Below are positions 42,546 to 53,797 of a stretch of DNA of 64,000 nucleotides, piece by piece. How positions within the stretch are numbered: position 1 is the first letter of the stretch; every line of letters begins with the position of its first letter. Position numbers and translations under genes: made by a program. The stretch comes from Ceratopteris richardii (lineage: Eukaryota > Streptophyta > Polypodiopsida > Polypodiales > Pteridaceae). The notes under the pieces are model-generated. The model ran no database searches. It was not told the DNA's origin and saw only the letters and a list, made by a program, of their open reading frames with translations. The DNA is taken from assembly GCA_020310875.1 (NCBI GenBank), contig CM035407.1:68513158-68577157 (forward strand), in the 5' to 3' direction.

Positions 42546-44360
42546 GCATTGCATTGGAAACAGGATGTTATGGTGTTCCCTCCACAATACCAACATGACA
42601 TTCCCATCATTCTTCGATGTGGCCTTCACTTCTACCCACTTGGTTAGATAATCTGTGGCCACAATGATATACTCACCATGTGAACCCTTAGTTGGGGGAT
42701 TAATAGGACCAACAAAGTCTATTCCCCACTTAGAGAATGCACGTCCACCCATCATAGGTTTCAATGGCATCTCATCTTTACGTATAGGATACTGAGTTTG
42801 TTGACACACATCACACCTCTTCACATAGGTATGTGCATCCATGTGAAGGGTTGGCCACCACAAGCCTGCAAATAGGATCGCTTTGATTACCCGATCTGGT
42901 CCAAAGTGTCCTCCTGCTACACCTTGGTGAGCAGTCTCTAATATCTTTAGATACTCGCTCTCGTGGACACATAGTCTCAGGTAACCATCTTTACCACGCT
43001 TGTATAGATTATCACCAATGAGTGAGTAATCTAGGGCTTCTTGTTCTAGACTTCTTTGTCTAGCCAATGTCATATCTTGAGGGAATGTTTTCGTCCTCAA
43101 GAATGCTACTAGTGGTTCACTCCAATCTGGCACTATGGATACCTCATAAAGAGTGGCATGTTCCACAGGTGGTTTAGTGCAGCAGATCGTGCATTCCTTG
43201 CATAGCTTATGGACATCAGCTTCCATAGTTGGCCAATGTACTCCAAGTCTCCTTAATGTCTGTATGGTTCGTTGCCATGAGTAATGTTGCTCTAATGCAC
43301 CTACATGTGCCAATTGCAACCATTTCGCGCACTCATCTTCTTCCACACAACAAGCTAGGATGCCTAGATCGGTATGCTTGTACATACTCCCTGCCATGAT
43401 GTGGTACTTTTGAGCCTTTACTACCTTCCTATTTTTAGTGCTTATGACAGGGTGATTAGGCCCGTATGTCAATACTAGCACTAGTGGCTTAGCCCATTGA
43501 GGTACCACTTCCAAATTAAACAGGTAAGCATCAGGAAGGTCATCTGATACTCCTTGTGGGGCTTCTCCAGATGTGAGCCTAGAGAGATGGTCTGCTCTCA
43601 AGTGAGTCTTCCTTTTCCTCACCACAACTTCGAAGTCATACTCCATTAGCAAGAGGAACCATCTTACCAATCTACCTGTATTGCATGGCTTGTTTACCAA
43701 GTACAACAGTGCTTGATGGTCAGTAAAAAATTTAAACTTATTTGCAAGCAAATAGTGTCTAAACTTTTTGACTGCATATACCATGCCTAATCCCTCTCTT
43801 TCAGTAGTGGTATAGTTCCGTTCAGCAGCATTTAGCTGTCTACTAGCATAGGCAATGGGAAGATCCATATTACCTTCACCAGTAGGCTGTGCGAGTACAT
43901 ATCCAATAGCATAATTGGATGCATCCACGTGAACATGAAAGGGTTTATTCCAATCTGGTGTGGTCAAGATTGGTGCTGAACACAATCTTCTTTTGAGTTC
44001 ATTGAAGGAGTCCTCACACTCATTAGTCCACTCAAAGTTAGTCAAAAGTCCATACAGAGGCTTTGCAATGATGGCATACATGTGTATGAAACGCCGATAA
44101 TAATCGCAATGCCCCATGAAAGCTTGTACTTCCTTGACATTCTTTGGCCTAGGTAACTCTGCTATGGCTCTTACTTTCTCTTCATCAGTGGATATGCCAT
44201 TCTTTGACACTATATGTCCTAGAATCTTGCCTTGCCTGACCATGAAAACACACTTTTCTGGGTTCAAGCAGACTTGATACTCTACATTTGTCAAAGATTT
44301 GCCTGAGTTCTGGTATATGTGTCTGTCTAATGTTGAAATGAGCACAGAGATCATCAACAT
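42543..44360 (-). pseudogene. pol: Element C pol: RT end, RNase H, double H2C2, truncated integrase
   Basis: True homology starts near 44285 (EYQVCLNPEKC), after a two-base deletion that breaks the frame from 44185-45474. It contains the RT end, RNase H (HVDASNYAIG, TTTEREGLGM, TDHQALLYL), H2C2 modules AHVGALEQH and AHQGVAGGH (CDVC), and the first integrase aspartate (GIDFVGP). At about 42605, after VKATSKND, homology to integrase stops, and the sequence joins that just before the ORF2 acceptor. About 2.5 kb present in B (rest of integrase, protease 2, tail) is missing. Confidence 0.85.
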
Positions 44361-45474
44361 AGACCTCTAAATTCTTCCTCAGGAATTCTTTAAACACGTG
44401 ACACATCAATCTTTGGAAGGTTGCAGGGGCATTGGTCAACCCGAATGGCATTACCCAAAAGGCAAATATGCCCCACTCTGTGGCAAAAGCCGTCTTATGC
44501 TGATCCTCTGGAGCAATGGCTACTTGATTGTAGCTCGAAAACCCATCTAGGAAGTTGTACACTTCCTTGCCTGCTACCCTTTCTAATAGATGCTCAGTGA
44601 TAGGAAGCGGATAACTATCTCTGATAGTGGCTGCGTTAACCTTCTTCAAGTTAATGCAGACGCGTAATTTACCATTCTTTTTGGGTACCACTACAATGGG
44701 GGACACCCATTCAGTGTGCTCGATTTCATAGATAAATCCAGCTTCAACTAAGTGGTCTATCTCTTCTTTGATCTTGGCAGCATAGTTGTCATTGTATGTG
44801 TATGGCTTTTGTTTAGAAGGTCTGGCCTCTGAGGTCATGGGAATCGTATGGGCGCATATGTCAGGGTCTACACCTTTCAAATCTTTGTAGCTCCAAGCAA
44901 ATACATCTCTGTACTCTCTTAGCAAAGCTATCAGCTCATGCTCCTCTTCCTTAGTGAGGTCATGTCCTATGTAAGTGCACCTCTCTTCTCCTTCTTCTAT
45001 GGCTACCACTACCTTCTTGGTGGTTTCTTTGTTATCATAGGCCTCTCCTGCTTGTGCATCGCGTTTTGGCATTCTTACCATGACTCTCCTATCTTCTATT
45101 GCATACTTCTTGAAATTTTCAGGGACCTCAAACAAGGATTCTTCCTCCTCTGGTGCGGCCTCTCTCTTCTTCCTTTTCTTTCCTTCACTCTTAGTGGTCA
45201 CTCGTGTGGTTAATCTCACATCATTAGTGAGCTCTTCATGTATCTGAGGGTAAACTTCTACTTCATAGAAATATTCTTCGTCTGATGCAAAGGGTGGGTC
45301 CATGACGATTGACTCAAGATCGGAGTCACTTGCATCTTCAAATGCATCAGGGCTAGGTTCACATTCTTCTAAAACTGCATCTCCCATGATTGGCTCTATG
45401 GAGAAGACAGAAATTTCATAGCCATCCTCATCACAGTGGGGTGTCCATTGCTCTTCATTGATGGCTACATCCAT
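44185..45474 (-). pseudogene. pol: Element C spacer and RT
   Basis: From MDVAINEEQW through the conserved PR1-RT spacer (FEVPENFKKYAIEDRR) into RT with the EVYVDDL catalytic motif. The open frame ends in non-homologous residues after DKCR, where two bases are missing. A one-base insertion near 45478 separates it from the preceding frame. Confidence 0.83.
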
Positions 45475-46966
45475 AGTTTGCTAGAATTTCTGCCCAGCCA
45501 TGAGGTTCAAATTCTTCGTCAGGAAATACTACCGGTGCATAGGCTAGGTCTTGAATCGATCTATAGGTATCTTTTGCACCTACCTCTCTATCTTTTTCCC
45601 TCTTCTCTTCTTCTACTGCCACTTTACACATCCACAAATGAGTGTCTTCATGCATCCATGAGGATCCTGATCCTATGGAGTGCACGGACTCAGTATCATC
45701 TTTAGCTCTATGGACAGGGTTCCATTGAATAGGGGGCACATCTCTATGAGAGAAATCTTTGAGATTCACTTTGGTAGTGACTCCCAAGTGTTGCAAATAC
45801 AAAGAATTGGTCCCCCAATCTTGTACCACTTGCAACTGCCTCAAGAAGGGTCTTCCCAAAATCATCTCATAGGCTTGATTTTTGCTAAAGTCACAGATAG
45901 CAAATGTGTGCTCAAACTCTACACCACAAGTAGTGAGAGTTATCCCCTCTAGTAGTCCTAAGGGTCTTTCTATGTGACCGTCAGCCATCTGCAATTTCAT
46001 TCTCGTCGGCCTGAGTGCTGGCTTGGCCCAACGTTTCCATAAGGAAGTGGTAGCAATTGCAACTCCTGCACCTGAGTCCAAAATGGCCTTGGTTGTGTAG
46101 CCCTGATGAGTGATGGGGAGATAGGTGTTTCCTTCTTCTCCCTCGCTCATGTCTCTTATCTTGTCCAAGGGTATTTCTGGCACTGTTCTTTGAGATCCTA
46201 CCTGGGAACGCGGTTTTGCTACTTCGGGCACTTGATTGGCTACATGTTTCCACACTTCTGGTCTAACCTTAAGCAGCTCTTCCAAAGTGAGATTGCACTG
46301 CACTTTGGTGTTCTTCACTACCTCCGTGTTCCTAGGTATGACTGAATCTTCGTTTCTTACCATGACGGTCGGTGCTCTCATACAAGTAGACTTAGCTTCC
46401 CATGGACCTGTGAAATGGGGTAGCTCCTGTAAGGAATTGGACTCGAAGTCGAATCTCTCTTGAGATTGGGCACTCTCCTGCTCTCCATAAATGGAGGGAA
46501 GGTCTTGTGGGAATTGATCGTGTGTGTCATCCACAAGTTCAATGGGGGGATGAACTTCACTTTCTTTAGCCCATTTGTCTTCTTGAATCTCCCGTAGGAA
46601 TTCTGGTGTGAACCTATTTATAGAAGAAGAGGTGTCTGGTTCAGTGGAGTTAGGCACATAAGCTTCCTTGGGAGGAATGCTTATTCTATCACTTGCCTTC
46701 TCCTTAGCCTGGGAGTTGGCTCCTTTTCCAGACTTTGAAATTAACATCTCCAATCTGTCTAACAGACCATCAAAATGTAATGGTGTTCTAGTGGGGCTAG
46801 AGCAAGTGAAAAGGCGACTGGTCTCAAACATGGCTTGAGCCAATTCCACCATCTTGGCACACAACTTAGTTCGTTCAAGCTCTAGGTCAGCTCTAGGGTA
46901 ACATCTTTCATGATCCGTTACATTTGGCCCTTCGTGGATCCTAGCCTGATATGCTTTAAGCATCAT
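45455..46966 (-). pseudogene. Element C gag-pol linker and protease 1
   Basis: Matches B from DMMFRAYQAR through protease 1 (ILDSGAGVAIAT, MILGRPFLRQL) to EEFEPHGWAEILA, where an extra base shifts the frame. Upstream the frame is open back to TGA at 47138, with a Pro/Ser/Thr-rich stretch replacing part of the B linker. Confidence 0.82.
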
Positions 46967-47137
46967 GTCTATATCTTCGGGAGTGGGATCTGCTAAGACT
47001 GATCCTACCCGGGGTGGTGGTTGGGTTACATTTGGTGAATTAGAAGGTTGAGGGATGGAAGGTGGTGGGGATGGTACTGGGAATGATGTGTGAGAGTGCG
47101 TTTGAGAGGTAATTTCTATGATATTGGCTTTGGTCTC

Positions 47138-49417
47138 TCATAGACTTTCCTCTAGTTCGCTCATCTTTCTTGCCCATTGCCTCTTCATGCGTTCACGACT
47201 ATCTCTCCAAGCTCTTGTTCTCTTCTTATTCTGGATCTCAGTCTCACTAGCCTCCGCATTCTTCTCCTGGCCTAAGTCTTGGTTTTGCTTAAGTGCCTGA
47301 GCTCTCGTGATGACTTGTACTGGAGCCGTGGAAGTCACACTTCCCGTGGAGTCCACCACTAGCCCGATGACATTGATAGGAGAAATTTTTGGCATATTGG
47401 CAGGATTCTTTGGACACTCTCGTAACAAATGCTCCTTTCCACAATCCGGACAAAAGCCTTGAATTGTCACGGATTGGGTTTGTGTAGGTGCAGGTAGAGG
47501 GCAATCACGAATGAGGTGATCTCCTTGACAGCGATAGCATGGCCCTCTAGGAAATGGAGGTCTCATCGGCCTAGGTTGGGATCTCGCATTGGGGTTTGCG
47601 TACATGACATTTGCGTATTCTGGCTCCCAACTAGATTCACTCGGTTCTTCATAATAACATGACTCACTATGCTCCGGTGTTTGCATGCAGTAGGCCTGGG
47701 GGCTCTCAACATGGGTGGAGTCAAAACTATGATCACTTGGATCACTTTCTGAAAGCGAGGATGTCACTAGCACTAAAGCTCTATTTAGATTTTCTTCTGC
47801 CGTTGCATACTTCATTGGAATCACGTTGGTGGGGGCAGGGGGTTGCTGCGCTAGGACTGGTTGCGGTCTTTGTTGCCCTTGGTAGGGTGGTTGATACGTT
47901 TGCTGAGGTCTAGCATACTGTTGTTGTGGGTAGTGATTAGAGTACTTTCCTGGTTGTGGATATGGCTGAGGATAATTTTGTCTAACAGCTTGTATGTTGT
48001 ATGGGCAGTCTTGTGCAGTGTGATTGGTGTATCGCCTTTCTATGGTGCAGTATTGGCTGTTAGGGTTCACCTGGGGTTGGGCCATGATAGGACACACATT
48101 AGCCATATGGTCTCCTCCACAGGTATAGCATCGTTTTTCGGGGGCAAATCTAGGAATCTGCTTGCTAGAGACACCTAATTTCAGAGCTACCTTTTCTGCT
48201 AGATCCTCAATTGATGTGGATTGTGAGGAAATGAGGCTACTAGAACTATTTGAATCTTTATAGATTTTTGAGAGCTCTAATTCCTCCCCTAGATTATCCT
48301 CAATGTCTATGCACATGCGTACACATTCTTCTATGGATCTAGGGTCCTTCAAGTACACATATGATCTCAGTTTGGTGCTTAACAATCCATCTAAAAATAA
48401 GGCCACTTGCTTGGCTGGAGCGGGTAACTCTGGAGCTGGGCATCTCTCTAGGTATTGCCTAAACCTTCTTCCTGCGAGCCTTACTGTCTCTTGAGGTGTT
48501 TTCTTGAAGCTGTATATCAGGGAGGATGTGTTATGCCTAATACCACTTTTGGAAAATTCAGTGATGAATGCTTCAAGAAGTTGGTCTATATTTTTGTACT
48601 GATTGTGGTGAAGTGGTTGAAACCACATCAAGGCAGTGTTCTTGAGTGTTAGGCCAAAAGCATTGTATTGAGTGAACAAATCTTCCACTTGTTCAGCTCT
48701 CAAAACTTGCCTAAACTCCGCTACATGGTCATACGGGTCTCCTGTGCCATCGAAGCAGTTCTTCATGGACTTTACTAATTGTGTGGGTCTTAAGGTTCTA
48801 GCATGTTCTCTAGGCCTGGGGAGAGGGAATTGGTCTGCATTTCTTAGATTCCTAGGTTCCCTATATCTCTCCCTGTCCATTCTATCCGTTTCAGTCCTTG
48901 TTCTTTCTCTCCCAAGTGGGTTAGCAAAGCTCAACTCAGGTCTATCCCTACTCCGTTCTCTTTGAGTCCCATGAGCTTGAGATGTCCCAGCTCCTTGGTA
49001 ACTATAAGACACAGTGGATCGAGATTGAGGAAAAACTAATTCACCTTTCCAAGTGTATGCGTGTCTTCCATGCTCAGAGACCACAAAGATCCTCTCCGAA
49101 GCATCATCTAAGTAGGTCACTTTTCCTGGGCTATCCGGATCTTTGAATTCATAGATGGTAAGGGCTCCCACTTCATTAGGCTTCTCAGGCTTGTACCTCC
49201 AAAAAGCCTCATCTGTCTCTCGATTCACAAGCAATTCTATGCTCTTATTGTCTTGGAGAACTAACCCTGGAGTGATTATTCTCGTTAGAACCGACTTGCC
49301 TCGAGGGGTTTTTGGCTCCTTTCCCAAGTTCCCTTGCTCTATGTCACCTATTTCGGGTTCAAAGATTATGTTGCCAAACTCATCTGTCCTTTCAGGTTGG
49401 CTGGTGACCACATACAT
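47138..49417 (-). pseudogene. gag: Element C Gag core and zinc knuckles
   Basis: Contains the Gag core (LRPTQLVKSMKNCFDG to DNLGEELELSK), knuckle CYTCGGDHMANVC, the degenerate YCTIERRYTNHTAQDC, then CYRCQGDHLIRDC and CPDCGKEHLLREC. It ends at a TGA in the linker (ESL-stop-ETKAN) in the same frame as 45455-46966. The N-terminal region is in another frame at 49547-49798. Confidence 0.83.
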
Positions 49418-49546
49418 TGTTCTTTCTTTATCTATGTATGCACCATTTTCGAACTTGACTACGGGTGTTCTAGTCCAATGGGTTGATCCGGGTTTTTAAT
49501 TAGGACAACAAATCTTCTCAGTCAAAATCCTCATAGGTGCGTGCAC

Positions 49547-49798
49547 CTAGGCGGTTGGTCTGGATGTATTCCAATTGAGTTTGGGACCCTCAGGTGTTTC
49601 TAGGTATGCCACTCCTAAGCTACCTACATGTCCTTCCATGTTATAAGACATCTCAGAGTCACTACTTCCTGAGTCTAGAGCGTAGGGGTAATCACTCAAT
49701 TGTTGAGCCCAAGATCTGGCTGTATGGTTGACGCTAGCCTCGGATGATCTAACGCTTTGACGGTCTCTCCCTAGGTGTCTTCCCGATCTCAGGTTCAT
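49547..49798 (-). pseudogene. gag: Element C gag N-terminus
   Basis: Starts MNLRSGRHLGRDRQS at 49798, like D. After LETPEGP a small deletion moves the homologous sequence to another frame. Sequence 49418-49546 is the shifted continuation (N-P-D-Q-P-I-G-L type residues) and contains more than one change. Confidence 0.78.
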
Positions 49799-51610
49799 AT
49801 GCCCTTTGTACGTTGCTGATTCTTTGGTACCAATCACTTGTTCCTTTTGAGTTCCTTTGTATGTGTTTTCTTGTTTTTAATTAAGCGTCGTCAGGAGCAC
49901 TTAAGTGTGTCGTATTTGATGTTCCTTGCCCACTTAGTTTAATTTCTTTTCCTTTAAGTTGTCCCTAGATTGCAATTTAGCCTATCCTTGCACTTGAGAA
50001 ATTAAAGGCTCTTCAAACTTGAGTGTTCCTATCGTACCCCTAGTCAATCAGGACAACTACTTGCACTTAGCCTATGCTAAGAATGGACTGAGGGGGTTAA
50101 GAGATGTTCCAACCTCAAGTCGCTCCTCCTGGCGATGCTTGTCTACCCAGGAAGCACGCTCCCAAGCTTGTTCGCCCTGGCACTTACTTTGCTTTCTCCA
50201 AAAGCTCTCGATGATCCTATAAGAATCCCAAGTTTAGCTTCAATTTGATCCTTCAATTGACAGACAATTTATTTCAGACACTTTTTAATGACCCTTTTTC
50301 CCCCTTTGCTATTGCTAAAAAAATTTTCTCTAGAGCTCCCTTGGTGTAACTACCCCTCAGTAGGTCAACTTCAAAAAAACGGATTTCAAATGAAAAAGTT
50401 ATGACTGTTCAGGGTTTAGGGGGTTAAAACAGACAAACAGGACCTTTCAGGGTTCTAGGGCATTTTTTTTTCAAGGCCTATTAAGTGTATGAGTATTTGA
50501 GTATGCAAATATGCCCAAAATTTAGCCTAAATTTCCAAAAAAATTACCCCTTAATTTTTTGCCAAAAATGTATGTCTATCGCGATAGACGGTGTCTGTTG
50601 CGATAGACACAAGCTGTCGTGGGGGGGCTCTCTATCGCGATAGAGTGGTCTGTCGCGATAGACGGAGTCTGTCGCGATAGACGGAGTCTGTCGCGATAGA
50701 GTGGTCTGTCGCGATAGAGTGGTCTGTCGCGATAGAGTGGTCTGTCGCGATAGACGGTGTCTATCGCGCTAGAGTGGTCTATCGCGATAGACGGTGTCCG
50801 TCGCGATAGACTGGTCTGTCGCGATAGCTGGTGTCTATCGTCTGTCGTGGTTTTGGTCTGTCGCGATAGATGGTGTCTGTCGCGATTGACTGAGTCTGTC
50901 GTGGAATTTGGTCTATCGCGATAGACGGGATCTATCGTGGGTCTCTGTCTGTCACGATAGACGGGTGTCTGTCGCGATAGACGGGGTCTATCGACTGTCG
51001 TGGTTTTCTGTCTGTCGCGATAAACGGTGTCTGTCGCGATAGACTGGGTCTGTCGTGGAATTTGGTCTATCACGATAGACGGTCTCTATCGTGGGCTACG
51101 GTCTATCACGATGGACAGTGTCTGTCGCGATAGACTGAAAAAACGCAAATTTTTGAGAAACTTCTAGTGATTTGGAGTGCTCTAATGGTGTAGGTTACCG
51201 TGCCAAACACGCATTCAAAAAATATCAAGTTTTCCTGTCTGTCGCGACAGACAGAGGTCGTCGTCCCGGGACCTGTGCAGAGTCTGTCGTACCTGCGCAA
51301 GCTACAGGAGATGGTGGTACAGCTAGTTCCTACAACAAAAGCTCAAAAAACACACAAAAATAGATTGCATGCAAGCTCTCTCTCGCTCTCTCTCACAATG
51401 AAATGAGGGAAATGAGGTGGGGAGTGGAATATGACCAAAAAACTGAAATTTTTGTGGAGATGGAGATGGAGGTGGGAGATGATGGGGATGATGATGGTGA
51501 TGCAAAAATAAGAAAAAATGAAGAAAAATAAGGAAAAGAAAGGATATTACCTATAACTCCAATGTCTCAACTCGACGTCTTACCATCACACGCTTGTCCT
51601 CGAAGCTCTC
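49799..51610 (-). other. Element C 5' leader
   Basis: No gene. It contains the palindrome array (50574-51136), a putative leader intron (about 51331-51553, minus donor TATAG|GTAATATCC and acceptor TTGTTGTAG|G), a CATAACTTTTTCAT segment near 50389-50404 and the conserved block before gag at 50070-50100. Confidence 0.65.
50574..51136 (-). repeat. Element C leader array of ATCGCGAT palindromes
   Basis: About thirty CTGTCGCGATAGAC-like units. The first is a 16-base perfect palindrome GTCTATCGCGATAGAC at 50574-50589. A few outliers lie near 51238. The core is as in A, B and D; the arms GTCT/AGAC are specific to C. Confidence 0.85.
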
Positions 51611-51628
51611 TCCCCGGCAACGCCGCCA
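51611..51628 (-). other. Element C primer binding site (tRNA-Asp, one mismatch)
   Basis: The minus strand TGGCGGCGTTGCCGGGGA, seven bases after the 5' LTR; one base differs from B and A (GCGGCG for GCGCCG). Confidence 0.8.
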
Positions 51629-51635
51629 AATTTGG

Positions 51636-52245
51636 TGTCACTCCAGCACAATGGTGAGTACCAACATGAGGAGATCCACCTCATAATTGTGAATCCGTGG
51701 AGACGTGAGGACTAGTATGAAGACTATGAGCAAGTGAAGGCACAAGTGCGTGAGTGAGAAGCACACAAACATGCACACACATACACACAAACATGCACAC
51801 AAGGCAACAACAAGGAGAGGAACAATGGAGTTCTTTGCATTAGTCAAAAAGTCTCTTACATAAGCTCAATTCACAAACAATTCACCCCAAAAATGAGCTT
51901 TCTAGCTCTTTTTATAGTTTTCTCACTAGCTTTGGCCTTGTCCAGACCTAGTGTCCGGCCTAGTTAAAAATTAGGTTCTAGAGCCTATTTGAGGGCTCAA
52001 ACGGAGTCTAAAAATTATGAAAATTGGTATGTAGCTTATTCTAATACTCCTCAAGCTCGAGGACTCCTCGGCTTGAACAAAATGGAGTCTATTCTACCAA
52101 ATATGGAATTTACAATGTTTGTGTAGTGATTAAAATCACTTGAGTTGTGAATGGTCCATGGAAAAAATGATTAGGCCTTGTTGCCGTATTGTGCATGACC
52201 GCTCTGTTGTGCTGGTATGCTCTTCATCTGACTTGTATGCCAACA
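51636..52245 (-). repeat. Element C 5' LTR (610 bp)
   Basis: The minus strand begins TGTTGGCATAC at 52245 and ends GAGTGACA at 51636. TATAAAAAG is at 51908-51916 and the U3 hairpin at 52052-52075, identical to that of B. Confidence 0.93.
51908..51916 (-). promoter_or_regulatory. TATA box of element C 5' LTR
   Basis: TATAAAAAG on the minus strand followed by AGCTAGAAAGCTC, as in B and D. Confidence 0.65.
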
Positions 52246-52250
52246 GCATC
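52246..52250. repeat. Element C target site duplication, right copy
   Basis: GCATC, identical to 37587-37591. Confidence 0.93.
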
Positions 52251-52627
52251 CCTATACCCATACCCATATGCATACCCATACCGACACACATACCCATACG
52301 CATACCCATACGCATATGCATAGGAAAACGCATACGCATATGCATACACATAGGCATATGCATACGCATATGCATACGCGTACGCATATGCAAACACATA
52401 CGCATACACATACACATACACATACGCATACGCATATGCATGTGCATGTGCATATGCATATGCATACGCATACACATGTGCATAAGCATACGCATGCGCA
52501 TGCGCATGCCTAGACCCGTACACATACGCATACGCACATGCATACTCATACACATATGCATACATATACACATGCACATACACATACACACACAGAGAGA
52601 CACATACACATACATATACACATAAAA

Positions 52628-52658
<31 letters not shown>

Positions 52659-52669
52659 TGCACATAGAC

Positions 52670-52706
<37 letters not shown>

Positions 52707-52710
52707 TACA
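52251..52710. repeat. Hexamer microsatellite, right part
   Basis: Continues the array interrupted at 37591: first TACCCA, TATGCA and TACGCA variants, then TACACA. It ends directly at the copia LTR edge (TGTTGGG at 52711). Confidence 0.93.
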
Positions 52711-53756
52711 TGTTGGGAAAGATGGATGGATGATCCAAGAGATTGAGTAGGTACTGCTAAAACCTGCTTTGTACCAGCCCTCTTTAGCTTCAAACTTGAT
52801 TAGTAGACTCCCTTAGCTTTCCAATGACACCAAGGAATAGCCTATGTCCTTTGGAAATGAAGTGTGTAATGATTGAATCAAAACAGATAACTTTGGAAGT
52901 CACAAAGTCAAGAAAACCTTCTATTTTGGTCTTGACACCTGCTCAATGTTTTGCTCAGTTTGACCAACACAGTAGCAATTGATAAAATTCCTTCTAGGGG
53001 TATTCAATTAGCTTAGTAAGCTAACATTTGCAAGTGGAATGATGTAAAATAATGCACTATGCTAAGAGAAATTAATTTAGCAAGATTTGGTATACCCCCG
53101 ACTTTTTAGGACTATAACAGAGATAGACCAGTGAGCACGTCGACGACGATTTCTCTGAACTGAATGAAATCACTTCAAACTTTGTCAGCATGTAGATGAC
53201 TTTGATCTGAATTCAACAAGCTTTGAAGCACTGAATTTGGTGGAGTATTGGCTGAGATATGCCCTTGACAAGTTGACAGACTTTGGAGTAGACAATCAGT
53301 GAGCACGGAGATGAATGATGTAAATGTATCTATAAATTAACACTTGTGTACAATCCCATTGGCATGAAAAGCATTGCCTAATAGTGTAGACTATGATGTA
53401 GTGCTCACACACACTCAATGACAGTAGAATGAAGCTCGGGAGTGATATCTCTTTCCGTGACTTTTCTTGATCACTTTTTATATGTAATGAATAAGGATTT
53501 GAATTAAAATTCAAATTCTTGGCTTCCTATAATCAAGCTCCTAAAGGTTTGGAGATATTCTCTCAATCAAGTGAGCTACCTTTTTTCCACGAATCAATTA
53601 GGTAGGTGATTACAAAAGATTCCAAGTCAAATTGACTTTTACAATGAGGTAAAGTGGTAAGTAATCACTAGCATATGTTCCTATGGTTCTTTATGCATGT
53701 AGAGTCGTCATGATATCTTCCAAGCCAAATGTGTAGGCTTGTGATTTACACCAACA
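52711..53756 (-). repeat. Copia 3' LTR (1046 bp)
   Basis: The minus strand begins TGTTGGTGTAAATC at 53756 after the polypurine tract (TTGAGGGGGAGC, 53757-53768) and ends CCCAACA at 52711 against the microsatellite. A diverged copy is at 33682-34585. Confidence 0.85.
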
Positions 53757-53797
53757 GCTCCCCCTCAAGCCAAACATTTTGGCTTAAGTCTTTATCT

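Larger units (their letters stand above)
37592..52245 (-). mobile_element. Element C: decayed Ty3/gypsy element of the same lineage (14.65 kb)
   Basis: Complete LTRs (37592-38200 and 51636-52245) that differ by about 22 substitutions and one gap in 609 bases (about 3.6%), with a perfect 5-base target duplication. Minus-strand order: leader, gag, protease 1, RT, RNase H, double H2C2, start of integrase, then a deletion joining directly to the ORF2 acceptor, ORF2-ORF3 and the polypurine tract. It has several frameshifts and stops. It lacks most of integrase, protease 2 and the IWIPK tail, so it could move only with help. Confidence 0.93.

Noticed and set aside
50576..51073. Minus-strand frame with repeated YRDRQ residues
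   Set aside because: Translation of the element C palindrome array.
52136..52793. Open frames with Tyr/Val, Cys/Met or His/Thr repeats
   Set aside because: Same microsatellite, plus parts of LTRs of C and copia.
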